A stretch of DNA of 64,000 nucleotides from contig BCKL01000029.1 in the NCBI GenBank assembly GCA_001600635.1, positions 144,434-208,433 of the forward strand, written 5' to 3'. This stretch comes from Leucosporidium creatinivorum. Its lineage: Eukaryota; Basidiomycota; Microbotryomycetes; Leucosporidiales; Leucosporidiaceae. Positions within the stretch are counted from its first letter, which is position 1. Each line of letters begins with the position of its first letter. Below the pieces are notes generated by a model. That model was not told the DNA's origin, searched no databases, and saw only the letters and a program-made list of their open reading frames with translations. Of the stretch, positions 47,182 through 56,642 are shown piece after piece. The translations under genes and the position numbers were made by a program.

Positions 47182-47717
47182 TCAATGCTCACAAAGGGAG
47201 AAGGGGCGCCTGCGAAACCCGAAGCGAGGTCAGCTCGGCGCTCGAATCAGGCGGCGAAACTTCACTTACTCGAATATGGCGATGGTGTTCTCCTCAACCA
47301 GAAACTTGCGCTCCTTCATCAGCTCGTCCCGTATGGCCTTCGTCTCCTTCAGCGATGGTAGCGAGCTCTCCTCTACGACATTGGCCCAAAGTTCATTCGG
47401 CATCGAAGGAGGGTTGAAATTGGCTTGCTGCCATCCCAAGGGGACCTGCGTTGCCAGTCAGGTCGGTACATGATTATGGCAACCTCATGTCGAGCCAGCC
47501 GAGGCTCCTTTGCAAGTTTCAAGCTTTGCCGAGCACGGCACTTGCGCCGAGAAGTCGAGCAAAGGCCCATGGCCGTGCAGTGCGCTGTGAGGAGCTGGCT
47601 ACGAGCTCATCCGTGGTCGCAATATCTCTACAAGAGCGCCGACCCACCCTTGCCGCCACGTTTGAGGTTCAGCTCACTCGCTCTGATTTCGACAATTCGG
47701 CGCCGAGCCTGAGCCAT
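47182..47717 (-). CDS. Small protein of unknown function, 114 residues
   Basis: Four exons in transcript order: 47717-47678, 47584-47484, 47445-47270, 47209-47182. They close in frame. The product starts MAQARRRIVEIRATHCTAMG, then RLARHEVPLGWQQANFNPPS, MPNELWANVVEESS and LMKERKFLVEENTIAIFE. The basic start and small size resemble mitochondrial ribosomal or respiratory-assembly proteins, but I do not recognise the family. The second intron is only 38 nt with a GTTGCC donor, the weakest point. The third intron (GTAAGT, GCTGACC, TTTCGCAG) is typical of this genome. Divergent from the acyl-CoA oxidase gene, 362 bases away. Confidence 0.5.
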
Positions 47718-48079
47718 CTCGTCCCTGCGGCTATGTACTGTTTGGGCGGTTTGTCTTCCGATTGCGTAGAGGTGTAGCCTGCCTATTCTGTAGCGTCTTG
47801 GAGGCCGTTAAACCCTTTCTGCTCTCGTACAGGCCGCGCTAACAAAGAAAATCCTCATCGCCGAACTCCTTTCTCTATCTCCCTTCTGCACCCCTCCCAC
47901 ACCTTCGCGCAACTCCATCTCCGGGCTCCAGACGAGCACCACAGATGAGCTTTCCGCCCGGCAAGCAAAGGCCGACTTGCCTCTCGGCTACTCGGCGGGC
48001 CAGACTGAACCGGTTTGCGCGTCTCGAAATCGCGAAGGCGGTTCCCCAGGGTTGGCTTCTGCAATAACCCTGAGCAATC
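47718..48079. promoter_or_regulatory. Divergent promoter region, unknown small gene and acyl-CoA oxidase
   Basis: 362 bases between the two ATGs. I see no clear oleate-response element. The acyl-CoA oxidase leader is probably within the last 100 bases. Confidence 0.4.
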
Positions 48080-50803
48080 ATGGCAGCACCACGCATCACC
48101 ATTGAGATTCCAGAGCACCTCTCCAAGCCGGTGGGCACCCCTGGTCCCCGCCTGCTCGAGATTGAGCGCTCGAAGGCCTCCTTCTCGTCGGATGAGCTCA
48201 AGACCTACCTTCACGGCAACGCTCACTTGGAGCGCATCCAGCGCATCCTTCCTATTCTTCAAAACGAGGTGTGTACTGCTCACGCGTTTGCTGTAGCGCA
48301 TCGCTGATCTTTGAACCGCCGCAGCCCGCCTTCGACAAGAGCCGCCTGCACTACATGAGCCGTACCGAGAAGTTCGCTGCCGGACTCGCCAAGGAGAAGC
48401 GATTGGCTCAGCTCCTCATTGAGCTCGAATGGGACCAGGCCGACCACACCCTCGCTGAATCCCTCCTCGGTAAGTTCGTGGCGGCGAGTGGGGAGACGAC
48501 GAGCAGCAGCAGCTGACCTCTCTGGATCGCAGATTGGCCCGCGGCTTTCGGTCTGCACAAGAGCATGTTCACCAAGACTCTTGCTGAGCAGTCTAACGAG
48601 GAGCAGCTCAAGCTCTTCTACGAGCCGGCTAAGCGATTCGAGATCATCGGTGCGTGCTGACCCGAGTCCCGCGTTTTGGCTTTCTGCAAGAAATGACCGC
48701 TCACCCATCTCCGCTCTGTCAACAGGATGTTACGCTCAGACTGAGCTCGGCCACGGATCTAACGTCCAAGGCCTCGAGACCACCGCCACCTACCAGCCCG
48801 AGTCGCAGACCTTCGTCCTGCAATCCCCCGGCCTCACTTCCATGAAGTGGTGGATCGGAGGACTCGGTCGTAGTGCCGACCACGCCGTTGTGATGGCCCA
48901 GCTTCACACTCCCGATGGAAAGAACGGCAGCCTCATCAAGCGCGGTCCTTACCCCTTCGTCGTCCCCCTTCGCGACCTCAAGACCAGGGAGTTGCTTCCC
49001 GGAAGGACCATCATGGACATTGGACCCAAGGCTGGATACGCCATGACTGATAACGGAGCCATGTTGGTTAGTAGCCCGCCGCTGAACGCCCACTTGAGCA
49101 TTCCTCTAACTCCGAACTCTCCTTTCGCAGCTTGACCAAGTCGAGATCCCCCACATCAACTTCCTCGCTCGCTGGGCCAAGGTCGACCCTAGTACCGGGA
49201 AGTTCGAGAAGCGTGAGTCGGCCTACAGCTTCGATTCGATCGACCGAGCTCGGTGCTGACGCTTACCTTCGCCATCTCAGCCGCCAACGCCAAGCTCTCC
49301 TACGGAACCATGACCTACATCCGCGCCAACATCGTCCAGGAGGCTCGCATGGTCCTCGCTCGCTCTGCTACCATCGCGGTCCGCGTACGTCGTCTTGTCC
49401 CGTCGTCGAATCATGCCACTTACTAACCTCCTCGCTCGTTGACAGTACTGCTCGGTTCGCCGCCAGTTCGCCGACCGCGACGCTCCCGTTCTCGATGGCA
49501 ACAAGCCCGCCGAGACTCAGGTCATCAACTACCAGCTCGTCCAGGCTCGCATCTTCCCTCCCCTCGTCCAGGCCTTCGCTTGCCACTACAGTGCGTCGCT
49601 TCCTCTTTCCGCCTTTCTCCTCGCTTACTCGATCACCCTCAACAGCTGGAAAGGAGATGTTCCGTCTCTACGCCGAGAACCAAACCGCCATGGCCGAGGG
49701 TGACTTCTCTCGTCTCGCCGATGTTCACGCCTCGTCTTCGGGACTCAAGTCGCTCTGCACCATCATGGCCTCGGGAGCTATCGAGGAGTGCCGCCGCGCT
49801 TGCGGAGGTCACGGATACTCGCTCGCAGGAGGACTCGCTTCGTTCGGACAGGACTACCTGCCCCAGGTCACCTGGTGCGTTCTCGCGCCCTTTGCGTTTA
49901 TCGAGAAGCGGTGCTAACTTATCGATGCGTCGCAGGGAGGGAGACTCGTACATGCTCACCCAGCAACTCGGCCGCTACCTCTTCAAGACCTTCCGCACCC
50001 TCCTTGCCGACCGCGACGCTCCCATGAGCTCCGAGAACCGCACCCGCGACTACATCCTCGCCTACATCTCCAACCCTGAGGCCAAGGCTTCGGCCAAGTA
50101 CGTCGGAGACCTCGCCGACCCTTCCTTCTTCATCGACGCGTTCGGACACCGCGCCGCTTACCTCACGGCTACGGCGCTCAAGAAGAGGGATGTGGAGAGG
50201 AGGACTTGGAACTCGCTGTTGATTGACATCTACCGATGCTCGTAAGTTGTTGCTACTTCCTTCTCGCTGAAGATCGAAGCTGACCTCGTCCTCGAATCCA
50301 CAGCGTCGCCCACTCGCAATTCGTCCTCGTCTACAACTTCGCTCAGGCCATCCTCCACGACAAGGAGCTCAAGGCCCAGCCCGCTCTCCACCGCATCATG
50401 ACCACCTGCTTCGAGCTGTTCGGTACGCCTTCCCTCTCTCTCTCTCGTCTCGCATGAACTAACGCCTAGCTCCCCTCGAACAGCATGCCACACCATGGAT
50501 ACCGAGGCCGCCGAGTTCCTCTCCTCAGGCTACCTCTCCCCCAAGCAGCACGAGCTCCTTCGCAACCGCGTGCACGCCCTCCTCGCCGAGCTCCGTCCCC
50601 AGGCAGTCCCCCTCGTCGACTCCTTCGGCATCCCCGATTTCGTCCTCAACTCCGCTCTCGGCCGCTACGACGGAGATGCTTACAACCACCTCGTCAAGTT
50701 CGCACAAGGAGAGCCCCTCAACCAGACGAGGTGGAACGTCGATATTAACGATCCCGAGTTGACTGTTGGACCGGAGGAGGGAACGCCCAAGTCGAGGTTG
50801 TAG
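48080..50803 (+). CDS. Peroxisomal acyl-CoA oxidase
   Basis: Eleven exons: 48080-48268, 48325-48469, 48533-48649, 48726-49066, 49131-49212, 49281-49384, 49446-49590, 49646-49874, 49936-50241, 50304-50422, 50484-50803. They give 698 residues, normal for the family. Recognisable parts: CYAQTELGHGSNVQGLETTA (FAD/substrate region), MKWWIGGLGRSADHAVV, YCSVRRQFADRDAPVLD, and IEECRRACGGHGYS, which contains the likely catalytic Glu. The C-terminus is KSRL, a PTS1 variant. Reaction: acyl-CoA plus O2 to trans-2-enoyl-CoA plus H2O2, the first step of peroxisomal beta-oxidation. With the SKL-ended reductase at 16104 it is one of two predicted peroxisomal enzymes here. Confidence 0.95.
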
Positions 50804-51142
50804 GTGGTGGATGGCGGCTCTAGATTGTGACTAGGGAGCTAGAAATGAGGTTGAAGCAGTATCTTTGCGGTTTGATGTAACATTAGCGTGCTCTTGTCTT
50901 GATTTTTGCGGCTGGGAGCGATTCGGCGAGCTGCTCGGCGAAGCCATCTCATAGCGAAACGCCCGTCTTCCGCAACTCTCTTCGAGCCCAAGATGCAAAA
51001 GTCTAGACTGAATCCGTGTTCTGCACGATTCCCACTCTTCTTCTGCTCCACTTCACCGCCAGTGAGTCGACCAAGCTGCTCGGCGCTCGCTTCTCTCGCT
51101 CAGGTCTTCAAGTTCAAGACCCGCTTGCACTGCTAAACCACG
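50804..51142. other. Convergent 3' UTR region
   Basis: Between the stops of the acyl-CoA oxidase and the TPA1 gene. Nothing coding seen. Confidence 0.4.
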
Positions 51143-53334
51143 CTACACATCCTCCTCCTCGTCCTCCTCCTCCTCTTCCTCCACCATTCGGACTTCCCAC
51201 TCCCCTCCCATGTCCCAACGACTCCCGGGAGCCTTGGCACTCAAATACTTGACAAATTTGAGCACGCCCGGATCCCGGAGAACGAGTGAAAGAGTGTTCC
51301 ACGAAGGTCGCATGGCAAGGAGGGGTCCGTCGTCCTCCTCCTCCTCCTCGGCAGCACCATCCCCCCTCCCCTCGCCCTCTCCCTCGCCGCTCGGCGCAGC
51401 GCTCTTCTCCTTTCCCCCAGCATCACCATAGGTAGCCTCATCCCCTCCACCCTCATCCGTAGCCAACCACATCTCCCACCCCCCACACTCTCCCTCCTCC
51501 CACAACTCCTCATCACTCTCACTCCTCGGCTTTGGCGTGAGCCCAAGTCCGACATCGAGCTTCACCTCCCCGTCGGAAGGCTCACCACGCGCAAGGGTGT
51601 AATCTAGTGCAGGACGGAAGCGGCGGATGTGGGAAGTAAAGGCGGTGCAGAGGAGGGAGGTGAGGGAGGTGAGCAGGGTGCGGAAGGCGGGAGTCTTCAT
51701 CAGGTCGTGAAGGGTGTTGAGGAGGGCGGAGAGGCGGGAGGTCGCTGAGGAGGAAGGGGAGAGGGAGCAGAATCGCTGAATGTGAGGAGGTCCGACGATA
51801 GACCAGCCCTCGCTTTCGCCTGCATCTTGAGCAGGGACTCGGTTCGTCGTTCGGCCTTCGACCACCTGCCCTCTCCTTCCCTTCTCCATCTCGGCGTCCG
51901 CTTCCCTGATCAGTCCCTCCAGCTCGTTGGCGACAGAAGGGAGCAAAAAGTTGCCGAGAAGAAGTTGCGAGGTCTCGATGAACTGAGGCCGGAGTTGGGA
52001 GAGGATCGAGGGGGAGAAATATTGGGGGTTGATGAAGGGGGAGAGGATCTTGAGGTCATCGGGAGAGGGGATGAGGGGAAGGGGAGCAGTGAGGTCGATG
52101 GAAGGGTAGAGAGTTGGGGGTTCGAGCGTCGTGGCGTACTGTTCGGCGGGGTCAAGTCCGAGGTCAGTTTGGGCGAGGAGAGGCAATAACGGCGAGAGAG
52201 CGTACCAGCTGCTGCAAACTACTCTTCGCGGCATACCCTTCCGTTCCCTCGAACCCGGGCTCCCCCTCGATGGGCTTATGGAACCAACCACTAAGGCTGA
52301 CCCTCGCGCCTTTGCCGCCTTTGACCCCATCGCCTTGGACGACGACCTCCTCGACCGAGTGAAAGGAGTGCCCGGGTTGCACTTCGAAGAAGGCGAATTG
52401 ATTGAAGGCGGGCTGTTTGCTTACGAGGGGTCAGCGAGAGAGAGAAGAGAGAGCAGGGAAGAGACGAACGGGAATGGACTTGGTCGGCTTGGAGTGAGGG
52501 ACGTTGGGGCGGTCGGGGTTGGAGTCGTCGGCTTCCAGGACGGGGTAGAGCTCGAGAGCACCTCCCCACTGTCAAGTATAGTCGCGTTAGCTATCGCTCG
52601 GTGCTTGAAATCGTCCTCGGCGCTCACCTCGGGCTGCCAAGCGGGCTCGTCCAAGACGAGGTAGAGGATGAAGCTGATCCTCCTCGTCCCAATCACATCA
52701 TCATGATTCAACAAGTAGCATCCCTCGCTATACTCGGCGCAGGACATGTCGGTCTTGATTCCGCTCAAAGGACCACAGCCGGTAACGGATTGGAGGAAGG
52801 AGCGGAAGGTCTGGGAGTAGAGGGCGTCGCGGAGGGAGAGCAGGGTCGGAAGGAGGGCGAGCTCGGATTCAGGAAGGCCAGAGAGGTTCGTTAGGTCGCC
52901 GGTTTGGTTGATCTGCGAAGGGCGGCGAAGAGGTGAGCGGCGGCGTCTTTTTCTCGGCGGAGGCAAGTGAGGACCTACGCGGTCTGTAGGGGAGCAGAAG
53001 CAGGGTTAGCTATATGAATTGCAGCTCTTGAACCTGCTGCCGACGTACAGATATCGGTCTCCTTCTCCCTAAAGCTAATCTGCTCGACAATCTCCTGCCT
53101 CGCCTTCTTCAAGAACGCTGGCTCAAACAGCTGGTTGATGACAGCATGCTTGTAGGGCGCTGACGTCTCATGCTCTTGGTGCAGACGGTGGATGTTAGTT
53201 GGGTCGAGTAGCGTCGAATGGAAGGGAAGCGCGGCTGCTTCGACTTGAGCGAGCGCTTCTGTAGTCTTTGTGCGCTTGGCTGCTGGGGATTCGGCACTTG
53301 GCGAAGCTGCTCGAGGTTGCACTGAAGCCGTCAT
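51143..53334 (-). CDS. TPA1: Tpa1/OGFOD1-type prolyl hydroxylase
   Basis: Six exons in transcript order: 53334-53049, 52983-52979, 52912-52628, 52568-52470, 52412-52206, 52138-51143. They give 625 residues. The first double-stranded beta-helix domain has the Fe(II) ligands: HxD in CYLLNHDDVIGTRRIS and the distal His in PGHSFHSVEEV, then RVSLSGWFH with the 2-oxoglutarate Arg. A second, non-catalytic helix domain and a very acidic tail follow, as in the family. Family knowledge: it hydroxylates a proline of ribosomal protein uS12 and affects translation termination. The second exon is only 5 nt; it supplies the Tyr-Arg that joins FREKETDI to INQTGDLTNL and restores frame. Start is the first ATG of the open frame. 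Confidence 0.9.
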
Positions 53335-53526
53335 GTCGAACGAGTGAGACGAGGTAAAGGTTGAAAGGAAAGGCGCGTTTCAAGATCTTGCTCTCAAACT
53401 GCTCGGCCAAGGTTGGCTCCCGCGCTGTTCTTCTGTTCTTGAGTATGTGACTCGGGGCTACTTCTGCCGCTTCAAAGTGAGTCCGGCTGCTCTGTAGCTC
53501 TTTACAAAGCTCACCGCCTCTCGCAG
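53335..53526. promoter_or_regulatory. Compact divergent promoter, TPA1 and Ada-type gene
   Basis: 192 bases between the two ATGs. The sequence just before the Ada ATG (CACCGCCTCTCGCAG) resembles an acceptor, so a leader intron is possible. Shared control of the two genes is an inference from spacing. Confidence 0.5.
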
Positions 53527-54435
53527 ATGACCACCAACCCCGTCTTGGACGCTCTCGCCGCGTTCGACTCATTCTCGCTGCCTTCATGGGCTACAGCAGA
53601 CACTCAGCACGCAGGAGACATACCGGTAGATGTTCATGGTGAGATCTCTGCTCTTACAGCCGTCGAAACATCTTGCTCACGCTGCTTCTCAGCAGCCCCC
53701 GCTCCCGGTCTCGAGCTGCCGGACTGGACATACACCACTCTTGACCCATCGCTGTGGCCTGCAAGTACCAGAGAACTACCGACACTGGACTACGGCGCTT
53801 CTATGAGCTCCAACACCGACCACGACTCGCTCGGCACACCTCCTTCGGCCTCCTCCCTTCCTCTCTCCCTTCCCTCACCGAGCCCTCCAGTCGTTTTCCC
53901 CGCCACTTCCTCAACTGCTCTTCCTTCGCCCACCCTCGCCTCCAACACCTCCCCGTCCTCCTCTACCTCGCCCATCTTCTCGGCCGAAGCCTGCTGGGCA
54001 GCCGTCCTCTCTCGCGACCCCACCACCACCTGCCTCTTCGTCTACTCCGTCCACTCCACCGGCATCTACTGTCGCCCCACCTGTCCGGCCCGTCGGCCCC
54101 TACGCTCAAACGTTACCTTCTACTCCACCGGCGCCGAAGCCGAAGCAGCGGGCTTTCGAGCTTGCTTGCGCTGTAAGCCTGGTGACGAGCAAGATCCGAG
54201 CGAGAAGAGGCAAGCCGAGGCGGTGGAGTGCGCCAAGAGGGTCATCAAGGAGCGAGTGGAGCAGGGAGGGAAAATGGGCCTGAAGGAGCTCGGCGAGAAG
54301 ACGGGGATGAGTGTCTTTCACTTGCAGAGAGTGTTCAAGAAGAGGGTGGGAGTGACGCCGGAGGGGTACGCTAAAAGGATGAGGGAGGATATGAGGTGGA
54401 CGAAGGGAACCGCGAGAGGGCAAGTGGGAAAGTAG
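53527..54435 (+). CDS. Ada-type methylphosphotriester/AraC-HTH regulator
   Basis: A single open exon of 302 residues, unusual among these intron-rich genes. After a Ser/Pro-rich N-terminal half come the Ada zinc site (GIYCRPTCPARRP, then FRACLRCKP: four Cys) near residues 180-217 and an AraC-type helix-turn-helix (LGEKTGMSVFHLQRVFKKRV, TPEGYAKRMR) near residues 250-290. Family knowledge: bacterial Ada takes a methyl group from DNA phosphotriesters onto the first Cys and becomes an activator; fungi keep such a part without the O6-methylguanine transferase domain, which is also missing here. Lack of introns and bacterial-type domains suggest old transfer from bacteria, but related fungal genes exist. 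Expected nuclear alkylation-response factor. Confidence 0.85.
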   Translation: MTTNPVLDALAAFDSFSLPSWATADTQHAGDIPVDVHGEISALTAVETSCSRCFSAAPAPGLELPDWTYTTLDPSLWPASTRELPTLDYGASMSSNTDHDSLGTPPSASSLPLSLPSPSPPVVFPATSSTALPSPTLASNTSPSSSTSPIFSAEACWAAVLSRDPTTTCLFVYSVHSTGIYCRPTCPARRPLRSNVTFYSTGAEAEAAGFRACLRCKPGDEQDPSEKRQAEAVECAKRVIKERVEQGGKMGLKELGEKTGMSVFHLQRVFKKRVGVTPEGYAKRMREDMRWTKGTARGQVGK

Positions 54436-55001
54436 GGCTGGGAGGGCTCGGTGATGCTGCGCCGAGATGTGGTGGTTTTGGGAGGAGTAGGCGAGGGCCT
54501 GCGAGATGTGTCATGGGAATCTGAAGTGCTGTATGTTGCTACTGTATCTGCCTTTGGGTGTAGAGAGCTGTGAGGCTCAAGAGCGCGCCGAGCCGAGGTT
54601 GAGTCTGAGCCGAGGGAAGGTCCGAGAGCCTCTAGCTTCATATGAAGTTCTCGAGGGCACGCCGTACAGTCCATTCTAGTCCTGGACAAGCTCTCGGCTC
54701 AGTGGAGCTCGTTTCTGTCGCTGCTCGTATCCACGGGCGCCGGGTAGCTTTCGCCGAGGGGGCATCAGGACCGCTTCACAGAGCAGCAGTAACTTGAGGC
54801 TGATACTAGCTTTACAGTACAACATCGCTGTAGTCTTGTGCTGCTCTCTGTACATTGCCAAGCACCCTGCACGTTCCCCCTTGTCTCGCTGTCAACAGAC
54901 GCTCGGTCCGTTTCGTCTCTTGGCTCTTGCCACATCGTCTCGTCAGCGTCGACTCGCCTCGGAACAGCTCAGCACCTACAGAAAGAACTCTCTACTCCTC
55001 G
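54436..55001. other. Upstream region of a MYND gene
   Basis: No gene seen. Its right part (54740-54920) is alignable with the sequence before the MYND gene at 25389, so the promoter was duplicated with the gene. Confidence 0.5.
54893..54907 (+). promoter_or_regulatory. Shared MYND-gene leader motif, copy 3
   Basis: CAACAGACGCTCGGT, 94 nt before the ATG at 55002, the same distance as copy 1. Confidence 0.6.
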
Positions 55002-56330
55002 ATGACCGGCTCTAGACCCACCTCCGCACCCTCGACGGGGCAGTCCTACAATTCCCTCGCCGCCGCCGCCTCGCAAATTTCCGAGAGGAGCGTCGCCAAT
55101 CCCATCTGTCAGCAGTGCAGCGCACAGAAAGGACCCAAGGGAGAAGCGTTGCTCATCTGCTCGAAGTGCAGACACTCCCGCTAGTAAGCTAAACCGCTGC
55201 GCGAGTCCGACATTGCCGAGCCGAGGCTGACCGCGCGCTGCGACTTACAGTCGCTCTAAAGCATGTCAGGTGAGCTTGCGCTCGTACAGATCTCTCACCT
55301 GAGCTGACCATCACCTTTTCAGCTGGTACACTGGCCCGCACACCGAGCAATGTGCCGTCGAAACGCTCTCAGCGCCGACCAGGGTGAGGCGATCGGGCTC
55401 GCTGCGCCCGCATCAGCGATGCTCTACCAAGATGCGGACAAGCTTCTCAAAGACATCTACTTTGACCTCGTCGTCACCCTCCGCTCGGCCATGCTCATCG
55501 GGTCCGCCAGTCCCCGCCACAAAACCCTCCTCCTCGCTCTTCAACTCGAATACAACCCCAAGCCTACTCTCCTTCGCTAGCGCTTCGCTCTCGGAAAGGT
55601 AGAGCTCCGTACGCACGAGCAACAGATCGCCCTCAGTGCGGCGCACGAGGCGAGTGTTCGACGCCTCCAGGCGCGAGCCAGGGCCGAGGATGGGTACAAA
55701 CCGCCGGCGCATGCGCTAGATGCCATCTGTTGCGGTGTGGTACTCGAGGCAATACTCCCTTTGGCCACTCCCACGTCTGACGGCAAGAGGTTCCAGATGA
55801 TTCGCAAGCGTACGTCGTTTCCCTCTTTCCGCCATGCGAACTTTGAAGCTCACGCCTGACTCCCTCAACAGATTGTCCCATCGGCATCTCCCCGCAGTCG
55901 CACTACGGCGCTCTTGCGGACTATCGCTCTCTGCGCCCGAACCCTGGCTGGGAGGCCGCCCTGCGCTTCTCGCTCTCGCAACCGACCGCGCGCGACCAGC
56001 AGCTCCTCGCTATGGAGGACCTTCTCGCAAGCATGGGAGCGGATTGGTTCATGGAGGCTCAGGAGAAATGGGAAGCAGGAGAAGGAGAGGCACTAGCTAA
56101 GGCAAGGTCAAAGAGCTGGGAGAAGGGGAGGCAGCAAGAGCGCAAGCGATCGCCGAAAGTGAGTTACGAGCGCTGCGCGACTGCAGGAGACGGAGCTGAC
56201 TATCGAAGCCCCACAGACATCGGCCAAGTCGTCTTTGGAGAAGGCAGTCTTTAGTGTTGACGAGTTGAACCCCGCTCTCAAGGTCGTTTTTGAGGCGGCG
56301 TCGTGGAAGGGCAATGAGCTGAAGAAGTGA
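55002..56330 (+). pseudogene. MYND zinc-finger gene with an in-frame TAG
   Basis: Exons 55002-55183, 55251-55269, 55323-55809, 55872-56158 and 56217-56330 join in one frame over 363 codons, with a single TAG at 55578-55580. Before it: CQQC, ICSKC, the 19-nt exon coding YRSKACQ, and LVHWPAHRAMCRRNA. After it, in the same frame: RFALGKVELRTHEQQIALSA, then HCPIGISPQSHYGALADYRS and LLAMEDLLASMGADW, clearly the same C-terminal domain as in the gene at 39911. The finger also has Arg where its relatives have the Cys of YCSK. So it makes either a 192-residue truncated protein or nothing. Continued frame after the TAG shows that the change is recent, or that some read-through product is made. Confidence 0.75.
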
Positions 56331-56576
56331 GTCTAGGGCCAGGCAGGGACTTGCTAGTCAAATAAAAAGGAACTGTTTCATACAGGTTGATGCTCAGCAG
56401 CTTGAATTCCTTCCGAGAGCGGCGAGCTTCACGTTCCCCGCTCGCAACGCTTGTTCGCCAAGATTCGCCGCTGGAAGCCGTGGGCTTTCTTAAAGAGGCT
56501 ATATCCTTTTGTGTCACACCTTCCGATCGTCAACAAGCCCGTCTCATCTCCAGCAATCAACGAAGCGAAGCCTCTC

Positions 56577-56642
56577 TCTTCTCCTGCGCTTCCTCCACTC
56601 GCTTCGCTTCGGCTCCTTCGGCGATCAGTCATCTTGATTAGC
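56577..56642 (-). pseudogene. DNAJC8 exon-5 fragment in repeat copy D
   Basis: Shortest of the three: retains IAEGAEAKRVEEAQEK-like sequence next to the degraded acceptor GCTAATCAAG, then joins non-homologous sequence at about 56576. Confidence 0.65.
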
